A DNA stretch of 64,000 nt from CATOSP01 sp965204715 (GTDB taxonomy: Bacteria > Chloroflexota > Dehalococcoidia > Lucifugimonadales > UBA3495). A model generated the notes under the pieces. It ran no database searches, had not been told where the DNA came from, and was given only the letters and a program-made list of their open reading frames with translations. Shown one piece after another: positions 60,185 to 64,000 of the stretch; positions within the stretch are counted from its first letter, which is position 1; the number at the start of each line of letters is the position of its first letter. Position numbers and translations under genes: made by a program. Location of the stretch: positions 2,356,001 through 2,420,000 of the forward strand of contig OZ242009.1 of NCBI GenBank assembly GCA_965204715.1, given 5' to 3'.

Positions 60185-61453
60185 TTGGCTAGACTGGCGC
60201 TCGAAGGACTGCGCATCCTCGACCTGACCCAGGTCGCGGTGGGTCCCTATGCCACGTTCATGCTCGGCTATATGGGCGCGGAGGTCATCAAGGTCGAGTC
60301 CTGCTCCCGGATGGACATAAGCCGGGGCCAAGCGCGGCCAACTCCCGGCGCACACCGCGTCTATCCGGGCGGAGAGCCGGGGGAACGGCCCTGGAACCGG
60401 GCTGGGCATCACGTTCACCGCAACGTTAACAAGATGAGCGTGACCCTTGATCTGGCAACGCCCCAGGGGAAGGCAATTTTCCTTTCCCTAGCCAGCATCT
60501 GCGACGTTCTGGCCGAGAACTACCGGGCGTCGGTGATGGACCGCCTAGGCCTTGGCTATGACGTTGTCTCCGGGGTCAACCCGCGGCTCATATATCTTAA
60601 GATAAGCAGCCAGGGGGCAACTGGGCCGGAACGTGACTATGGCTCACTTGGCTCCACCCTGGAGCAAACGGCAGGGCTGGCCGCGGTGACGGGTTACGAG
60701 GACGGGACCCCGCTGATGACCAACGAGACTTTCCCCGACCCGGTGGTGGGAATACTGAGTGTCGGTGCGTTGATGGCCGCGCTGCGACGGCGCAGACGCA
60801 CGGGACGCGGCGGGCTGGTGGATGTTGCCCAGCGGGAAGTCACCGTTGGAATGCAGGGCGATGCCTTCCTTGATTTCCAGGTCACTGGAAGAGTGGCGGG
60901 CCTGACCGGAAACACCCATCCTGTACGGAATCCCCAGGGGGTCTATCCATGCGTCGGCGACGACAACTGGGTTGCCATCTCCGTCGGGTCCGATGACGAG
61001 TGGCGGAGTCTTTGCTGGGCCATGGGCCAACCTCAAATGGCTGACGAACCCGGTTATGCCTCCAGCGAGCTGAGAGGACAGGAACGCAATGCGATTGACG
61101 GCATCATCGGTCAGTGGACTTCGGAACGAGACCACTACCAGGCTATGCACATACTCCAGGCTCACGGTGTCCCTGCCGGGGCGGTGCTCAAGGGCGGAGA
61201 GATCATTACCGACCCGCACCTGGAAACCAGGGGATTCTGGGACTGGGTGGACCACCCGGAAGCCGGGGGATACAAGCAGGTAACCATCCCCTGGAAGCTA
61301 TCGAAAAGCCCCCGCAAACAAGCCACGCCCGCGCCCGGTCTAGGGGAGCACAACGAGTTCGTGCTGGGGGAACTGCTGGGGATGACTGGGTCTGAGATAG
61401 AGAGGCTGCAAGAAGAAGGGATTATTGGCACGCGGCCCATTGGCGCAGACTAG
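60185..61453 (+). CDS. Class III CoA-transferase
   Basis: A 422-residue CaiB/BaiF-type enzyme. LEGLRILDLTQVAVGPYATFMLGYMGAEVIKVES near 5-38 is the Rossmann-like CoA-binding part, and YRASVMDRLGLGYDVVSGVNPRLIYLKISSQGATGPE near 115-151. The nucleophile region NETFPDPVVGILSVGALMAALRRRR near 180-204 keeps an Asp. The start is TTG with AGGAG 9 nt upstream. Together with the preceding defective-looking paralogue it could form a heteromer, which would explain the pair. Confidence 0.88.
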   Translation: MARLALEGLRILDLTQVAVGPYATFMLGYMGAEVIKVESCSRMDISRGQARPTPGAHRVYPGGEPGERPWNRAGHHVHRNVNKMSVTLDLATPQGKAIFLSLASICDVLAENYRASVMDRLGLGYDVVSGVNPRLIYLKISSQGATGPERDYGSLGSTLEQTAGLAAVTGYEDGTPLMTNETFPDPVVGILSVGALMAALRRRRRTGRGGLVDVAQREVTVGMQGDAFLDFQVTGRVAGLTGNTHPVRNPQGVYPCVGDDNWVAISVGSDDEWRSLCWAMGQPQMADEPGYASSELRGQERNAIDGIIGQWTSERDHYQAMHILQAHGVPAGAVLKGGEIITDPHLETRGFWDWVDHPEAGGYKQVTIPWKLSKSPRKQATPAPGLGEHNEFVLGELLGMTGSEIERLQEEGIIGTRPIGAD

Positions 61454-61515
61454 ACCTCTTGCCCCGGACAGCGCCCCGCATCAATCCAGACACTGGACAC
61501 ATTAAGGAGAGAGCC

Positions 61516-62364
61516 ATGCCACCGAATCTGGTCCCATACCTGCTCTACCAAACCGAGGAATCGGGAATCCTCTGGATAAAGTTCAACCGGCCTGAACGCA
61601 TGAACGCCCTCATCGGTTCATCCGAGGAGAACGGCACCGTGGCCAAGGTTGGCGAGTATATGCGAGCCGGGGACGACGATCCGAACATTCGCGTGATAGT
61701 GCTTACCGGCGTGGGCCGGGGCTTCTGCTCCGGCGCGGACATGCGCCGGGACACGCCCGATGAGATCAAGGGGGAGAATTTCGTCGGCAACAGGGGCACC
61801 ATCGAGGGTCCCGATGCCTCCAGGGAGCACTTCTTCCACGGGTTCACCAAGCTGCACCGGGACATCTCCCAGGTCAGGAAGCCCACCATCGCTATGATCA
61901 ACGGCCCTGCCGTCGGTTCCGGGATGGACATGGCGTTGCACTGCGACATCCGCCTGGGCTGCGAGAACACCCGGTTCATCGGTTACCAGCAGTTGGGCCA
62001 GATCATCGAGAACGGCGGCAGCTACTACCTGCCCAAGCTGGTGGGTCTGGGCCGCGCCCTGGAGTTCGCCTACACCGGGCACCTGGACGCCCAGCGGGCC
62101 TACGACTGGGGGATGCTGAACTACCTGGTGCCGTCCGAGGAGTTGGAGGAGACGACCCGCGCCCTGTGCGACCGCATCATGCGCACCCCACCGATGGTGC
62201 AGTGGATCAGCAAGCGCATCATGCGTTCCGCCCTGGACAACTCCCTGGAGACCACCATGGTGTTGACCTCCAACGCCGGGGGCATCCTGAACGGCTCCGA
62301 AGACGCCAGGGAGGCGAGGCAGGCGTTCCTGGAGAAGCGCGCGCCGGTGTTCAAGGGTCGGTAG
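61516..62364 (+). CDS. Enoyl-CoA hydratase/isomerase-family protein
   Basis: A 282-residue crotonase-fold enzyme. LWIKFNRPERMNALIG near 19-34, VLTGVGRGFCSGADM near 61-75 (first oxyanion-hole segment) and KPTIAMINGPAVGSGMDMALHCDIRLGCENTRFI near 119-152 (second) are conserved. It would hydrate or isomerise an acyl-CoA released by the neighbouring CoA-transferases. AGGAGAGAG precedes ATG 61516; the frame extends to 61459. Confidence 0.92.
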   Translation: MPPNLVPYLLYQTEESGILWIKFNRPERMNALIGSSEENGTVAKVGEYMRAGDDDPNIRVIVLTGVGRGFCSGADMRRDTPDEIKGENFVGNRGTIEGPDASREHFFHGFTKLHRDISQVRKPTIAMINGPAVGSGMDMALHCDIRLGCENTRFIGYQQLGQIIENGGSYYLPKLVGLGRALEFAYTGHLDAQRAYDWGMLNYLVPSEELEETTRALCDRIMRTPPMVQWISKRIMRSALDNSLETTMVLTSNAGGILNGSEDAREARQAFLEKRAPVFKGR

Positions 62365-62464
62365 GCTCGCCTGCTGACATTTCCCGATTGATTGTGCGGA
62401 TTTCCCTCCGCTACCATCGAACCATTACTCGAACCATCACTTGCGAACCTGAGGAGGGGGAATC

Positions 62465-62839
62465 ATGCCACAGCCGGTAATACATTTTGAAATCAACGCG
62501 CGGGACTCGGCGAAGATCACCAGTTTCTACACATCCCTTTTCGGTTGGTCCGTAGACGCCGACAATCCCATGAACTACGGGTTGACCATGACCAAGGACG
62601 GGGACCTGGGAATCGACGGCGGCATCTACCAGCAGGGGGACGAGGAGGATGCTCCGGGCATCCGAATATACGCCCAGGTGGATGACGCACAGGCTTACCT
62701 GGACAGGGCCGTGGAACTGGGCGGCAAGTCCGTTGGCCCGGCGATGGAAGTCCCGGGCGCCGGTATAATGGTGGGCATGTTCCTGGACCCGGAGGGGAAC
62801 CTGTTCGGCGTGGTTCAGCACCTGGAGGATCACGGATAA
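62465..62839 (+). CDS. VOC-superfamily protein
   Basis: The 124 residues form one compact VOC module beginning VIHFEINARDSAKITSFYTSLFGWSVD, with GIRIYAQVDDAQAYLDRAVELGGKSV and ending GMFLDPEGNLFGVVQH. It resembles the glyoxalase-like proteins of the CFP32 type. The usual pair of metal His is partly absent, so it may bind rather than convert a ligand. GAGGAGGGGG lies upstream of ATG 62465. It is downstream of the enoyl-CoA hydratase. Confidence 0.88.
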   Translation: MPQPVIHFEINARDSAKITSFYTSLFGWSVDADNPMNYGLTMTKDGDLGIDGGIYQQGDEEDAPGIRIYAQVDDAQAYLDRAVELGGKSVGPAMEVPGAGIMVGMFLDPEGNLFGVVQHLEDHG

Positions 62840-62956
62840 AGCTATTCCCGCACGAGACCCACTTGGGCGTGGCGTTGCCTTCCTGGAGATTCCCCGGTGT
62901 CGGCAACGCCAGCTATGAAACTCAGTATGTGCGATCCTGCCCGCAGCGACCTGCCT

Positions 62957-63478
62957 CTATCCGATGGCCAGGCTCTGTCCGAAGCGCTCGCCGTGGGTGA
63001 TCTCGGACATGGGCTTGCGGGGTGTGCCGCGGCCCCTGGCTCCCTCGACCCGGTAGCCGAAGGGCAGGACGGTTATCAGGGCCATATCCTGGGGGATTCC
63101 GAGAAGCTCCTTGACCGCCGCCTGCTGCTCCTCCGCTCTCATGCCGACGAAGCATGTGCCCAGACCCTCGGACCATGCCACCAGCTCCATCTGTTGCAAT
63201 GCCCGGCCCGCGTCGAGGTCGGGCCGCCTTGCGTCGGCCATGACGACCGCGATGGCCAACGGGGCCTGTCCGATGAACGCGCCCTGGGTGCAGATGGTCC
63301 CCAACTGCTTGATGGTGTCCGGGTTCCTGACCGCGATGAAATGCCAGGGTTGGGTGTTGCTGGAACTGGGCGCCCACCGGGCGGCTTGAAGTATTCGATA
63401 AAGAACGTCGTCGGGCACCGGGTCAGGTTTGAAGTCCCGTACCGTGCGCCGGGTCCTGATGCACTGGAATACATCCAT
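62957..63478 (-). CDS. Nitroreductase-family FMN protein
   Basis: A 173-residue flavoprotein with the FMN signature CIRTRRTVRDFKPDPVPDDVLYRILQAARWAPSSSNTQPWHFIAV near 6-50 and GLGTCFVGM near 113. It reduces nitro compounds or quinones with NAD(P)H; the natural substrate is unknown. It is convergent with the VOC gene and divergent from the partial gene at 63688. Confidence 0.92.
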   Translation of the reverse strand: MDVFQCIRTRRTVRDFKPDPVPDDVLYRILQAARWAPSSSNTQPWHFIAVRNPDTIKQLGTICTQGAFIGQAPLAIAVVMADARRPDLDAGRALQQMELVAWSEGLGTCFVGMRAEEQQAAVKELLGIPQDMALITVLPFGYRVEGARGRGTPRKPMSEITHGERFGQSLAIG

Positions 63479-63534
63479 GTCAATTCCTCCTGAGGTTGCG
63501 TTACAGGGTACTATGGGTGGAACGTCTCGCTTCT

Positions 63535-63556
63535 ATGGGTAATCGATGGGTAATCG
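63535..63556. repeat. Short tandem direct repeat
   Basis: ATGGGTAATCG occurs twice in a row in the divergent spacer between 63478 and 63688; its role is unknown. Confidence 0.4.
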
Positions 63557-63687
63557 ATACGGAAAGTATGCTGGTCTGCGCGGGTCGTCCTGCACATGAG
63601 ATATTACCACGGAAGACCAGAGTTGCCCCGACGGTTGCCCTGTCCAGTCCAGCCGCCGGACATCAGCCGCCAATAGTGGAGGAAAGA

Positions 63688-64000
63688 ATGGCACGAATAC
63701 CGCCACCAACCAGGGACCAGATAAGGGAGGAGTTGCGGGAGATATTCGACGAGGTCTCGTCACCGCCCGGCGGGGTGGGCACGGGGCCGCTGTCGGTGCT
63801 CAAGCACAGCCCGGAGATGTCGCGGCGGGCTGCGCCGTTGTTCAGTTACGTGCGCAACGAGTCCACGTTGCCCGCCAGGATTCGGGAGTTGGCGATGATC
63901 GTCACCGCCCGGGTCACCAACTGCCAGTACATCTGGAACGTCCACGCTCCCACGGGCAGGCGGGAAGGTCTGAGCGATGAAATGGTGGACGCGCTGAAGA
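63688..64000 (+). CDS. Carboxymuconolactone decarboxylase-like protein (3' end off window)
   Basis: The first 104 residues are visible. PLSVLKHSPEMSRRAAPLFSYVRNESTLPARIRELAMIVTARVTNCQYIWNVHAP is the helical CMD/AhpD fold. Where AhpD peroxidases have a C-x-x-C motif, only C-Q-Y-I-W is seen, so a peroxidase role is unlikely; the C-Q-Y-x-W-x-x-H pattern is typical of CMD-like relatives in lactone and aromatic breakdown. GGAGGAAAG lies just before ATG 63688. The gene continues past the window. Confidence 0.85.
   Translation, partial: MARIPPPTRDQIREELREIFDEVSSPPGGVGTGPLSVLKHSPEMSRRAAPLFSYVRNESTLPARIRELAMIVTARVTNCQYIWNVHAPTGRREGLSDEMVDALK

Overview
The window is GC-rich, mostly single-copy bacterial DNA with strong Shine-Dalgarno-led genes. 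It carries F420-type oxidoreductases, several class III CoA-transferases, thiamine-diphosphate (TPP) enzymes, amidohydrolases and VOC proteins. It also has lipoproteins with long low-complexity stalks, including a peptide-binding lipoprotein with a repeated V-x-K-E-V stalk. This gene mix is what I would expect of an environmental Chloroflexota lineage (Dehalococcoidia/SAR202-like), but that assignment is inferred from gene content and not from a marker gene.

Region 1 (1-8.3 kb, minus strand) is the most unusual part. Four same-strand genes combine ADP-ribose/NAD chemistry in new arrangements: a tandem NUDIX protein, a zinc-ribbon/transmembrane/CAP-domain protein, a SIR2/zinc-ribbon/ADP-ribosylglycohydrolase (DraG) fusion, and a kinase-like/zinc-ribbon/DraG fusion that runs off the left edge. 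A complete IS5-type insertion sequence (2063-3285, 4-bp target duplication) sits inside the DraG part of the SIR2 fusion. Removing it restores the reading frame exactly. Decayed IS5 and IS630 transposases lie just beyond the cluster.

Region 2 (8.8-13.8 kb) holds a membrane-anchored spermidine-synthase-like protein, tRNA-Arg(UCU), tmRNA (ssrA), an alpha-carbonic anhydrase and a zinc-type dehydrogenase. Region 3 (14-32.7 kb) is catabolic: CoA-transferases, a peptide-type ABC importer lacking its ATPases, an amidohydrolase, an LVIVD-repeat protein, a TPP enzyme, VOC and metallo-beta-lactamase proteins, a DapA-like aldolase and an arylsulfotransferase-like protein.

Region 4 (32.8-41.5 kb) opens with a lipoprotein thioredoxin whose first active-site cysteine codon is an in-frame TGA followed by a SECIS-like hairpin, a strong selenoprotein candidate. 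It continues with a phosphotriesterase-like protein, an F420-type oxidoreductase, an MFS exporter, a MetX-like hydrolase, a methyltransferase, an SDR and an MmgE/PrpD protein. Region 5 (41.5-46.2 kb) is an efflux island (MFS, HlyD-type adaptor, EmrB-type MFS) with a divergent TetR regulator and a perfect 15-bp inverted repeat between them.

Region 6 (46.7-64 kb) has a FAH-family hydrolase, a GlcG-like protein, a TrmH/SpoU methyltransferase, RidA, PncC, a class IV aminotransferase and a secreted subtilase. It continues with a XamI-like restriction-modification pair, a second TPP enzyme, and a likely acyl-CoA degradation operon (SDR, two CoA-transferases, enoyl-CoA hydratase, VOC). It ends with a nitroreductase and a partial carboxymuconolactone-decarboxylase-like gene. 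A palindromic repeat (core ATTCCCGCGAAAGCGGGAAT) recurs in intergenic DNA throughout.
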